DNA of 18,487 bases from Neocallimastix lanati (nom. inval.) (Eukaryota; Neocallimastigomycota; Neocallimastigomycetes; Neocallimastigales; Neocallimastigaceae): NCBI GenBank assembly GCA_016946835.1, contig JACVTC010000565.1, positions 1 through 18,487 of the forward strand. The letters are read 5' to 3'. Each line of letters starts with the position of its first letter. Within the stretch, counting starts at the first letter, position 1. This document shows, piece by piece, positions 1-8,472 of the stretch. A program made the position numbers and the translations under genes. The notes under the pieces were generated by a model. The model made no database searches, was not told the origin of the DNA, and was given only the letters and a program-made list of their open reading frames with translations.

Positions 1-147
1 ATTAGTGATTTATTAACTTAAGATTTCTATTTAGTAATATTTGAAGAATATTGGAAAGTTCCAATTATATAGAATAGAATAATCTATAAGGTTAGAATAA
101 TTTATATTATTCTAGCACAATTAGTATTATTTGTTCATTCTGTATTA
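1..147 (-). repeat. Truncated LTR of the element-1 family (left window edge)
   Basis: These bases match 2097-2243 and the corresponding end of the LTR at 7678-8469, with one visible substitution (base 115, T for A). The match stops after TGTATTA at 147, the same point at which both element-1 LTRs stop, and unrelated sequence follows. It is therefore the 5' (U3) end of another LTR in minus orientation, either a solo LTR or part of an element outside the window. No internal retrotransposon sequence follows it. Confidence 0.9.
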
Positions 148-779
148 TAAATGATACAGAACATTTAAAATATTCCATATCTAGTTATTTATTTATTTGG
201 TCGTTTCTCTAGGGAATTATGACACAATAATATATTCTAATAAATATAAGAAAATAATTTATAATAATAATTTTTATAATAATATTTTGTTCTTTATTTA
301 TTTTTATAATTTTATTTTTACATACATAATAATTTATTATTACATTCTCTTAATTTTATATAATTGTTAAAATAATTAATTAATATTATATTTTTATTAA
401 ACATATCTCTTTAACTATTAATTTCCTAATAACTTTATTTAAAAATACAATTTCATTATTAAATATATTTAACTATTAATATTTAAAATATATTTCCTAA
501 ATAAAATATAATTATCAATATTTATAATATAATTCCTAAAACTATATAATTCTCAAAATAATATTTAAAATATAAAATAAAACTTATTAATAATAATGAT
601 GAATTAATTTATTATCATAATAATAGAATCATTAATAATGTAATTTATCTATTTTTAATTATGATAAAAGAATTAACCATGCTTTTAAAAATAATTATTT
701 GAATTAACTATATATAAATTATTTTAATTATTATAACCAATAATATTTATACAATATTTCTAACCTGTTAAAGTTTTAG

Positions 780-819
780 ATAATTTGGTCTTAACGATTA
801 GGTCAAGATGCCAAATTAT
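780..819. repeat. Hairpin (9-bp inverted repeat plus inner stem)
   Basis: ATAATTTGG (780-788) is perfectly complementary to CCAAATTAT (811-819). An inner TCTT/AAGA stem (789-792, 805-808) extends the pairing. The block is richer in G+C than its surroundings. Its function is unknown. Confidence 0.5.
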
Positions 820-1261
820 AGTAATTAATTAATAGTTTAATTATACTCTTATTTAAAACATATTATTATTAGTAAATTTTATAATTAAGTTTTTTATTTG
901 AAATATAAATTTTATTTAATCTTAATAATATTTTATTATATTATTATTTTATATAATTATTACTATAATTTAAATTACAATAATCCTACAAAGGATTAAT
1001 CAAAGAATTTAAACATGTATTTATATAAAATAATTAATTATTAAAATATTAATTATTAATATGAATATGTAAATAATATTAATATAAGTTTGATATTGAT
1101 AATATAAAGTTAGATAATATAAATATTTAATATAAATAAAATATAAGAATCAAATATTGCTAAATATTATATTTTATAATTAAAATATAATATGTAGAAA
1201 TTAATTTAATGACAATCACGTGTTTACATTATTTAATATATATTAAATTCAATATGTTAAT

Positions 1262-1303
1262 AATATTTAGTAATTAGTTGGCCTAGACTAATTCCTAAAT
1301 ATT
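1262..1303. repeat. Imperfect 17-bp-arm inverted repeat
   Basis: AATATTTAG-t-AATTAGT (1262-1278) pairs with ACTAATT-c-CTAAATATT (1287-1303) around the loop TGGCCTAG. This gives 16 pairs interrupted by one mismatch. It could be a small foldback element, a terminator-like hairpin or chance in AT-rich DNA. No target duplication is evident. Confidence 0.5.
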
Positions 1304-1455
1304 TTAATAATAATTTATTATTAATTATTAATATTGAAATTCAAATAACTGAATTATTGAAATTGAAATTGAAATTGAATTAAATTGAAATTCAATTATT
1401 ATATTAACATATTAAATTTAATTATAAATTTATTTTTATAAATTATTATCATAAT

Positions 1456-2243
1456 ATGGTATGGTTCATATAATTTTAGGAATATAATAATAATTAACAC
1501 AAATAATAAAATTACAATAAAAAAAAAATAATTTGTTTTAAAATCAATATTTATTTATTTAAATTATAAAAGAAAAAATAATAATATAATTATTTATTTA
1601 ATAAAAGAAAGTTATTCATTATATTTTATTTCACTAAAATTACATGTATTTATATTTTTTTATCAAATTAAAATTTGTAAAGCTAACTATTTTTTTAATA
1701 AACTAATTACTAATTATTTTTATAAATAAAACATTTAAATTGAAATTGAATTATTATTTTAGTTAATAATATTATTGTTATAAATAGTAGTTATATATTA
1801 TTGAATTATTAATTATTTAATAATAGTTTAATACTAATATATATAAAATAAAAATAAAGAGATTATACAGAATATTTTATTGTGGTTTAGTTAAATTTAG
1901 TAATTAAAAATAAATTTAAATTGATAACGAAAATTTTAATAACTAATTAAATAGATTTGATTATTTTCAATATAACATAATACAAAAGAAATATAATATT
2001 AATATATTAAGTGGGCAAGGACAATATTCTTGGCTAAAGATTTTTAATACATTATAATGGAATCGGATCGATAATTCAAAAAGGAATTATAAGTTAATTA
2101 GTGATTTATTAACTTAAGATTTCTATTTAGTAATATTTGAAGAATATTGGAAAGTTCCAATTATATAGAATAGAATAATCTATAAGGTTAGAATAATTTA
2201 AATTATTCTAGCACAATTAGTATTATTTGTTCATTCTGTATTA
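1456..2243 (-). repeat. 3' LTR of element 1
   Basis: This 788-bp sequence is repeated at 7678-8469 with four one-base indels (A10/A11, TT/TTT, A4/A5, C/CC) and no substitution that I can see. In element sense it begins TAATACAG and ends CCATACCA(T). It contains a 22-bp perfect palindrome at 2189-2210 and an AAGTTAAT/ATTAACTT inverted repeat at 2091-2115. The pol frame runs into it and stops at 2203. Confidence 0.92.
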
Positions 2244-2863
2244 AGATGCCCCCGCTAAGACTCAAGCTAGGTAGAAGCTGAGTTAAACTTGACAATATTT
2301 TCAAATGAACATTACGATTCATTTGTATATTAGTAGCAGGATCAGCTAAAGTGACTGTATTGAATTGTTTCTTTACCACTTTCATAGGTCCAACAAAGTA
2401 AGGTTCTAATTTAGTTCGATTAAAATTTCTTACTAGTACTAAATCACCTGGTTTTATTCTTTTAGCTTGATTCATACTGGTCTTTTCTTCTCTCCTAGTA
2501 GCCCAATACTTCGAAGCATTTTTGATATTAGACGCGGCCTCCATTACCCATTGGTAGTGTGATTACAAATTTTCCAGTAGAATTTCGTCAGAAGACTTAT
2601 TTATACCCTTAGTTGGTCTGGCAGCAATGTCAAAAGGTTGTTGGTCCTCCCTTCCATAAACTAATTCAAAACTTGAATGGTTGGTGATTGAGTTTTTAGT
2701 AGTTCTTAAAGCCCAAAGTGCAGATGGTAAAATTTCATCCCATTCTTTGTGTTGTTGTCCTAGTAATCGTAATAATTTTCCAATTTCTTTATTACGATTC
2801 TCAACTAAACCATTGCTTTCAGGATGATATGGAGTGATAAATTTAACATATACATCATATAAA
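2203..2863 (-). pseudogene. pol: Element 1 integrase, catalytic remainder and C-terminal domain (disrupted)
   Basis: This is the continuation of pol downstream of the frameshift. In the frame entered just below 2880 one reads the PYHPESNGLVENRN segment around 2800, holding the third integrase acid (the E after NGLV). The frame then meets an in-frame TAA near 2560. It stays open afterwards, from an internal ATG at 2544 to a stop at 2203 inside the 3' LTR. That last part carries KPGDLVLVRNF and FVGPMKV, a recognisable GPY/F-type module that follows the core in Ty3/gypsy integrases. The ATG at 2544 is internal and is not a gene start. No separate product is expected. Confidence 0.85.
2244..2256 (-). 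other. Polypurine tract, element 1
   Basis: In element sense the bases before the 3' LTR read AGCGGGGGCATCT, with the G-run at 2249-2253. This is the expected position of the RNase H-resistant purine primer for plus-strand DNA synthesis. The purine run is short and separated from the LTR by about five bases, so the exact cleavage site is uncertain. Confidence 0.55.
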
Positions 2864-5800
2864 TCAAGGAAGATTTTTTGTCATATCTGATGTAAATTGT
2901 GTTCCATTATCAGTAGTGATAATTTGAGGTACACCGTGTCGAGCAAATACATTAATTAAAAATTTTATCACATCCTGAGAAGTAACATTTTCAGTGGGCT
3001 CTGCCTCAACCCATTTAGTAAAATAATCAACCACAACGATTATATATTGATTATTATTTCTGGTTTTACTTAGAGGTCCTATAATGTCCAATCCTAAGTG
3101 TGTAAATGGTCCTTCCACTTCAGTTGGTTTATCTTCTGTTGGTTCAGGGTATGGTTGAGATTTATTTAATTGACATTTTTCACATTTACCTATAATTCGC
3201 TTAATGTCATTAACCATATTGTTCCAATAGTAGCTCTTTTTCAAACGTTGATATGTCTTGTAATAGCCTTCGTGTCCTATACTGTGCGCTTGAAAAATTA
3301 ATTGAAGTTTTTCTTTTGTATCTGTAACTAATTTCCTATAATTATTGCCATCAACAAAGTAGTCCACACCATCAATTGTCGTAAATTTTTCTTCAATAAA
3401 TTCCTTAATGGTTCTTGAAAGCAGGTTTTCATCTTGTTCCTTGATAATTTGTGTTGTTAAGACAACTTTTTCTTTTTCATTTTTCATTCTTGATAAAGCA
3501 TCTGCGACAACATTATTCTTTCCAGTTTCATATCGTAAATCAATTCCTAACATACTGACAGTCAAACACCATCTAGTATGACGAGAATTTTGTGGTTCCT
3601 TACTTTTAAGTAATCCGATTAATGGTCTATGATCTGTATATACTATAGTTTGCTTAGGATTTCCCATAATATAAGATTTTAATTTATTAATACAGTAAAT
3701 TAGAGCAGCACCTTCTAGATCCGTAATTCCATAATTCTTTTCCGATTTAGATAAACTTCTACTAATATAATGAACCGGATGCTCCTTTCCAGTTTCATCA
3801 TCCTTTTGTAAAAGCACACCGCCTATTCCATCATAGGAAGCATCTGTTCTTATAATAAATTCTCTATCAAATCTAGGAAATCTTAATATTGGGGCATTGA
3901 TTAATCTTTCCTTAAGAATTTTAAAACTTTCTTCTTGTTCCTTTTTCCATTCAAACTTAATACCTTTTCTTAATAGAGTGCAGAGAGGAGCAGTGACTTT
4001 TGCAAAGTCCTTAATAAAATTTCTATAATATCCAATGGCTCCTAAAAATGATCGAAGTTCATGAATGTTAGAGGGAGCCTTCCATTCTTTAATAGCTTCA
4101 ACTTTGTTTTCCAATGGACTTAAACCTTCTGAGGATACTTTATGTCCAAGTACTTCTACTTCAGTTTGCATGAAAGAACACTTTTCGATATTGATTTTTA
4201 ACTTATGTTCCTTGAATATTTCTAAGACTTGTTTAAGATGTTCTAGGTGTTCTTCTTCAGTTCTTGAGTAGATTAAAATATCATCGATAAAGTTATAGAC
4301 ACATTTTCCTATTAAGGGAAATAGTATACGGTTCATTTCTCTTTGGAATGTAGCTGGAGCACCTGTTAAACCGAAGGGCATTACCTTGAATTGGTAGTTT
4401 CCGAACTTAGTTGTAAAGGTAGTGATTTCAACACTATCATCATCCATTAATATTTGATGATAACCGGAATAAAGATCTAATGTTGAGAAGATTTTTGCTC
4501 CATCTAAGCTATCAAAAATTTCCTCAATATTTGGTAAAGAATAAGAATCCTTCTTAGTTGCTTCATTTACTTTCCTATAGTCAATACACAGGCGCCATTT
4601 ACCGTTCTTTTTAGGCACAAGTACTACTGGTGATGACCATTCTGAACATGAAGGTTCAATTAATCGTTTATATATGAGTTTGGTTAATTCTTCTTTTAAG
4701 ATATCTGTTTTTAATTTACTAAGTCGATAAAATTTTTGTTTAATAGGTTTAACTCCTTCCTTAAGAATAATTTTGTGTGGTGATAAATCTGAAGGTGTTA
4801 ATTCTTCAGAAGAAGTTGCAATTATATCAATATATTCTTCAAGTAATTTAGTAATAGCTTCTCTATAATTTGAATTAATTGTACTTTGAAAAACTGTGTC
4901 ATATATATATTTTATGGGTGGTAATCCTTCAATCGTTTTCAATTGTTGCTTAGCTTCTTGGTGATTCAATGCTTTGATTACACATAATAATTTTTCTTCG
5001 TCATCATATTCATTATTAATAGGTGCAATTTCTTCAATTAAACCTTGATCATTAAATCGACAAAGACTATATCTAATTGGATGTATAAATAACTGGTTAT
5101 CAATTTGAGTTTTGAGGTTGATTAATATATCATAGAATGGATCCTCCTTGTCTATAATTCTACACGTAACAAGTAGTTCTAGTTCATTAATTTTTACGGG
5201 AACTTTGATTAACACATCTTCTGAGTAATCATCATTCATCGTTGCTAAACGTATTCGTCCTGCACTAACTCCTATAGGTTCATACTGATAAGGTAATTTA
5301 TCTAAAAATTGCTTTGTGATAATACTTAAGTTGCTACATGAATCTATTAAAGCCTTACCATGAACTCCATCTACTATTACATCAACCATAGCAATATCAT
5401 CTTCTTGTGGTTCATGATGTTTACTTTTATATGTATGATCTATATTGTTCGTTATTATTGTAGTAGCACACATATTATCCACTGCACCTGAAATTTTAGT
5501 ATTATTCTTTTCTAATTTAAGTCCTTGTGATACTTGAGACCGTATCTTTGGAGCAACGTCCAATAATTGTCCAAATGTAATATTGCAATTACTGGAGTTT
5601 AAATCTTTGATCACGTCATAACTATCACAATCAGTTTGCATTTGTATTCTTTTTGGAATTCTAGTTGGCATAATTTCAGTTGACTTTTCTGATGATTTTT
5701 CTTGAATTAATTTATTTAAAGTTTGTTTAGAATTATTTCCTTCCTGAGAAGTTTCATCATTAATAATATTAACATTACTATTTTTATTATTTTCCACAGA

Positions 5801-6268
5801 AGTACTAGTACTAGCTCTTTCCTTATCTCTTAGCTCTTTCTCAATCCTCTTTTCTTTCTCTATTCTGGGTTGAGCCATAATCGAAGGATGTAATTGAGTT
5901 GTTGGCTTTTTGACTGGTCGCGATGTTCCCCTTAATTGATTTTCTTTTTGTTTTCGTAAACCTGGAGTAACTATTGGCTTAGGATCATCTCTTAGACTAC
6001 GGTGAACCCTCTTTCCTCTTTGGTCACTAGTCTCTTCATCTTTAGGATTTGCCTTTCTCTTTATAACGTTTACTAAGTAATCCAATTCTTTGGAACCATC
6101 CGACTCATCATCAAAATCTTCGTAATAATCCGTAGTAGTACCTTCTTGGAAATCAGCAATTTCTTCATAATCATCATCTTCTTTTAAGTCAACTGTTTTG
6201 GGACGATGGCAGACTGAAGCAATTTTTTTGACGATGGGAGTGCTTCTACTCCCTTTTAGTGGTTTAAA
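2864..6268 (-). CDS. pol: Element 1 Pol: protease, reverse transcriptase, RNase H, N-terminal integrase (cut short by frameshift)
   Basis: The frame is open from 6274 to a TGA at 2864 and has no ATG near its start, so I infer entry by -1 frameshifting at 6262-6268. Counting residues from 6085: an acidic and basic linker of about 240 residues; protease ALIDSCS at 245-251, with DSC where DSG or DTG is usual; RT with the first catalytic Asp at 537 (STLDLYSGY) and FIDD at 599-602; RNase H acids D748, E791, D818 and D862; integrase zinc module H934, H938, C968, C971; and integrase acids D1000 and D1059. About 59 further, very acidic residues lie between the frameshift site and 6085. The frame ends right after the second integrase Asp because of one extra base in an A-run (2874-2879), and the rest lies in 2203-2863. 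The Pol would make and integrate the cDNA, but as read its integrase is incomplete. Confidence 0.92.
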   Translation of the reverse strand, partial: FKPLKGSRSTPIVKKIASVCHRPKTVDLKEDDDYEEIADFQEGTTTDYYEDFDDESDGSKELDYLVNVIKRKANPKDEETSDQRGKRVHRSLRDDPKPIVTPGLRKQKENQLRGTSRPVKKPTTQLHPSIMAQPRIEKEKRIEKELRDKERASTSTSVENNKNSNVNIINDETSQEGNNSKQTLNKLIQEKSSEKSTEIMPTRIPKRIQMQTDCDSYDVIKDLNSSNCNITFGQLLDVAPKIRSQVSQGLKLEKNNTKISGAVDNMCATTIITNNIDHTYKSKHHEPQEDDIAMVDVIVDGVHGKALIDSCSNLSIITKQFLDKLPYQYEPIGVSAGRIRLATMNDDYSEDVLIKVPVKINELELLVTCRIIDKEDPFYDILINLKTQIDNQLFIHPIRYSLCRFNDQGLIEEIAPINNEYDDEEKLLCVIKALNHQEAKQQLKTIEGLPPIKYIYDTVFQSTINSNYREAITKLLEEYIDIIATSSEELTPSDLSPHKIILKEGVKPIKQKFYRLSKLKTDILKEELTKLIYKRLIEPSCSEWSSPVVLVPKKNGKWRLCIDYRKVNEATKKDSYSLPNIEEIFDSLDGAKIFSTLDLYSGYHQILMDDDSVEITTFTTKFGNYQFKVMPFGLTGAPATFQREMNRILFPLIGKCVYNFIDDILIYSRTEEEHLEHLKQVLEIFKEHKLKINIEKCSFMQTEVEVLGHKVSSEGLSPLENKVEAIKEWKAPSNIHELRSFLGAIGYYRNFIKDFAKVTAPLCTLLRKGIKFEWKKEQEESFKILKERLINAPILRFPRFDREFIIRTDASYDGIGGVLLQKDDETGKEHPVHYISRSLSKSEKNYGITDLEGAALIYCINKLKSYIMGNPKQTIVYTDHRPLIGLLKSKEPQNSRHTRWCLTVSMLGIDLRYETGKNNVVADALSRMKNEKEKVVLTTQIIKEQDENLLSRTIKEFIEEKFTTIDGVDYFVDGNNYRKLVTDTKEKLQLIFQAHSIGHEGYYKTYQRLKKSYYWNNMVNDIKRIIGKCEKCQLNKSQPYPEPTEDKPTEVEGPFTHLGLDIIGPLSKTRNNNQYIIVVVDYFTKWVEAEPTENVTSQDVIKFLINVFARHGVPQIITTDNGTQFTSDMTKNLP
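6216..6268 (-). promoter_or_regulatory. -1 programmed ribosomal frameshift signal, gag/pol junction
   Basis: In element sense the gag frame reads TAT TTA AAC CAC TAA, so the heptamer T TTA AAC (6268-6262) is in the exact X XXY YYZ phase, one codon before the gag stop. Slipping back one base enters the open pol frame. After an 8-nt spacer come GGGAGT (6253-6248), loop AGAAGC (6247-6242) and ACTCCC (6241-6236), a perfect 6-bp stem. The loop bases GAAGC (6246-6242) pair with GCTTC (6220-6216), so an H-type pseudoknot is possible. Heptamer, spacing and structure match known -1 sites, for example those of coronaviruses and retroviruses. Frameshifting is inferred, not shown. Confidence 0.82.
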
Positions 6269-7173
6269 TAATTTTCATAAAACTTCTTGCGGTTATTTTC
6301 CAATATAGAATTTAATTTAGGACAGTTTCGTTTGGTATGTCCTTCATTGCTACAAAACCAGCAAGTACTAATTTTCATTTCTTTCATCTTGTTAGTGAGA
6401 TTTTCTATAGATACATTTTTGTGGGTTTTTGGTTTGTTAAAATCATTTGAAATGTTCTTATTAAAATTACTTTTAGAGTTAAGGAGATTGTAACGAGTCT
6501 TATCATAATATTCAGTACTATTTTTAATAGATAAACGATCAACTTTTTCAGCTATAGCGAATGCTTTGGTAATAGAAATATGGTCTTTAAGCATAACCTT
6601 TCTCCATGCGTCAGGATTATTGGTTAAGGAATCTGCATAATCTAAAACACTAATTTTTCTTCTTCTCTTTTTATCCAATTTATGGTACAAAGATCTATAA
6701 TGGACATTAAAATCTTTAACTTTCTCGTTCTTCTTTATTTTCATGGAACGCAATTCTCGCAACAAGTTGGTTTGATCTTCTTTAAGTCCATAAAAGGTCT
6801 TTAGATGATTTATTATTTCATCAAGGCTTGGGTAGGTGTTAGTAGATTCATTTTCTTCATCATCTTCTCCTTCACTATCGCTATCGAAATCAGAATCTTC
6901 ATCTTCAGTAAGATCATTTCCATCTTCTAGTTCTTGGATAATTTCTCTTGGTTCTCCAGAAGCCGTTAATATACAAGCAGTAAAAATAGTTTCAGGATCC
7001 TTGATATGTTGGTATTTTATCCATGCCTTTAACTCATTTGCCCAGGAATTGATGTCAAGGTTTTGTTTAGTAAGCTTTTCAAAATCTTTTAATTCTTTCT
7101 TTAATTCTCTGAAGCTAAGCTTATCTTCTGGAGTACTCTCTGTTGGAGTACTGGAAGTACTGGATGTTCTCAT
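6256..7173 (-). CDS. gag: Element 1 Gag (capsid and nucleocapsid)
   Basis: This is a 305-residue protein starting at the first ATG of the internal region. Residues about 20-80 and 115-215 look like a helical retrotransposon Gag/capsid region (NSWANELKAWI, LRELRSMKIKKNEKVKDFNVHYRS in part). Between them lies a strongly acidic insert at about 83-109, rich in D, E and S. A CCHC zinc knuckle, C271-x2-C274-x4-H279-x4-C284, sits near the C-terminus and would bind the element RNA. The protein would assemble virus-like particles in the cytoplasm. The stop codon lies one codon after the slippery heptamer, so most ribosomes should yield Gag and a minority Gag-Pol. The frame is intact. Confidence 0.92.
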   Translation of the reverse strand: MRTSSTSSTPTESTPEDKLSFRELKKELKDFEKLTKQNLDINSWANELKAWIKYQHIKDPETIFTACILTASGEPREIIQELEDGNDLTEDEDSDFDSDSEGEDDEENESTNTYPSLDEIINHLKTFYGLKEDQTNLLRELRSMKIKKNEKVKDFNVHYRSLYHKLDKKRRRKISVLDYADSLTNNPDAWRKVMLKDHISITKAFAIAEKVDRLSIKNSTEYYDKTRYNLLNSKSNFNKNISNDFNKPKTHKNVSIENLTNKMKEMKISTCWFCSNEGHTKRNCPKLNSILENNRKKFYENYLNH

Positions 7174-7653
7174 AAAATAAAATTTATTGTATCTATAGAA
7201 TGCTAAACCTCGTAATGTATAAATTGTTATAAAAAAGTAAAAATAAAAAAAATTAAAAAAAATAAATCTTTTAACTAATAAAATTATTAATTATTTATTA
7301 TTATTAATCACTTATTAAATTATAATAATCGTGCAATCTGATAGTACACACTGTCTGACGTGCAGCTTACCTCTTGAAAGGTGTCATGCCACGCGTGTGC
7401 CACGGTTACTATTTTCAATATAAAAAATAGCAGTCCAGAGCCTACTAGCCCAATTACTATGTAGGATAAACTTAACCCGGAAATCTATGCACGAATATTA
7501 GTTTAATTTAATATTAATTAATATTTTTAACAATTAATAATAATTAGTTAAAAATATAAAAATTGTTTTTTAAAAAAAATTATTTGTTTTATTAGAAAAA
7601 TTATTTATTAATATTATAATTTTATCCCTAATGTATTAATTTATTATTATATT
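7174..7653 (-). other. Element 1 untranslated leader with a structured GC-rich island (7329-7494)
   Basis: This lies between the PBS and the gag ATG. Most of it is A/T, but 7329-7494 is close to half G+C by eye. The island is bounded by the inverted repeat TCGTGCA (7329-7335) / TGCACGA (7488-7494). Inside are two GCCACG copies around an ACGCGT palindrome (about 7387-7404) and a 7-bp CTATTTT/AAAATAG hairpin (near 7411-7431). The position suits an RNA packaging or dimerisation signal. A good 5' splice-site match, AGAG/GTAAGC, lies at 7370-7371 in element sense, with possible acceptors near 7203 and 7193. Confidence 0.6.
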
Positions 7654-7670
7654 CCCCGATATCTCCACCA
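7654..7670 (-). other. Primer-binding site, element 1 (tRNA type)
   Basis: In element sense the sequence is TGGTGGAGATATCGGGG, starting about 7 nt after the 5' LTR. Its complement ends in CCA and parses as a tRNA 3' end: T-stem strand CCCGA, acceptor strand TATCTCC, discriminator A, then CCA. A host tRNA with 5' acceptor GGAGATA is therefore the predicted minus-strand primer. I cannot assign its amino acid. Confidence 0.75.
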
Positions 7671-7677
7671 ATTTTTC

Positions 7678-8469
7678 ATGGTATGGTTCATATAATTTTA
7701 GGAATATAATAATAATTAACACAAATAATAAAATTACAATAAAAAAAAAAATAATTTGTTTTAAAATCAATATTTATTTATTTAAATTTATAAAAGAAAA
7801 AATAATAATATAATTATTTATTTAATAAAAAGAAAGTTATTCATTATATTTTATTTCACTAAAATTACATGTATTTATATTTTTTTATCAAATTAAAATT
7901 TGTAAAGCCTAACTATTTTTTTAATAAACTAATTACTAATTATTTTTATAAATAAAACATTTAAATTGAAATTGAATTATTATTTTAGTTAATAATATTA
8001 TTGTTATAAATAGTAGTTATATATTATTGAATTATTAATTATTTAATAATAGTTTAATACTAATATATATAAAATAAAAATAAAGAGATTATACAGAATA
8101 TTTTATTGTGGTTTAGTTAAATTTAGTAATTAAAAATAAATTTAAATTGATAACGAAAATTTTAATAACTAATTAAATAGATTTGATTATTTTCAATATA
8201 ACATAATACAAAAGAAATATAATATTAATATATTAAGTGGGCAAGGACAATATTCTTGGCTAAAGATTTTTAATACATTATAATGGAATCGGATCGATAA
8301 TTCAAAAAGGAATTATAAGTTAATTAGTGATTTATTAACTTAAGATTTCTATTTAGTAATATTTGAAGAATATTGGAAAGTTCCAATTATATAGAATAGA
8401 ATAATCTATAAGGTTAGAATAATTTAAATTATTCTAGCACAATTAGTATTATTTGTTCATTCTGTATTA
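7678..8469 (-). repeat. 5' LTR of element 1
   Basis: A 792-bp copy of 1456-2243. In element sense it begins TAATACAG at 8469, ends near 7678 just before the PBS, and should hold the element promoter. The 22-bp palindrome recurs at 8415-8436. Element 2 is inserted at its outer edge: the TAAAT duplication at 8468-8472 includes the last two LTR bases. Confidence 0.92.
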
Positions 8470-8472
8470 AAT
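8468..8472. repeat. Target-site duplication of element 2, left copy (TAAAT)
   Basis: TAAAT immediately precedes the left LTR and recurs immediately after the right LTR at 14649-14653. A 5-bp duplication is the usual Ty3/gypsy integrase footprint. It shares its first two bases with the end of the element-1 LTR, so element 2 arrived after element 1. Confidence 0.88.

Larger units (their letters stand above)
148..1455. other. AT-rich spacer without genes
   Basis: About 1.3 kb of very AT-rich DNA with no credible reading frame on either strand. It holds a hairpin at 780-819, a longer one at 1262-1303, a short AATCCT/AGGATT inverted repeat near 982-997, a CACGTG palindrome near 1217, and an (ATTGAA)n-like tract around 1355-1392. 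I see no ORF, RNA gene or LTR pair in it. It is probably host intergenic DNA or a heavily decayed repeat. Confidence 0.6.
1456..8469 (-). mobile_element. Ty3/gypsy LTR retrotransposon, element 1 (defective)
   Basis: This is a complete-length element read right to left: 5' LTR (7678-8469), PBS (7654-7670), leader with a GC-rich island, gag (7173-6256), pol in the -1 frame (6262 down to about 2203), PPT and 3' LTR (1456-2243). Domain order is Gag, protease, RT, RNase H, integrase, which defines Ty3/gypsy (Metaviridae). As read, pol has a one-base frame change near 2874-2879 and an in-frame stop near 2560, both inside integrase. The LTRs differ by only four one-base indels, so the insertion is young. 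No clean 5-bp target duplication is visible, and the LTR termini are not the usual TG...CA. Confidence 0.93.

Noticed and set aside
2203-2544. Independent small gene starting at the ATG at 2544
   Set aside because: The upstream codons in the same frame continue integrase past a TAA, so it is the integrase C-terminus and not a gene.
4065-4271. Plus-strand reading frame of 68 codons
   Set aside because: Lies antisense inside the element-1 RT region. It has no domain and the pol frame explains the sequence.
6287-7180. Plus-strand frames antisense to element-1 gag (6287-6493 and 6836-7180)
   Set aside because: Serine/leucine-rich shadows of the acidic and lysine-rich gag codons. No start context or domain.
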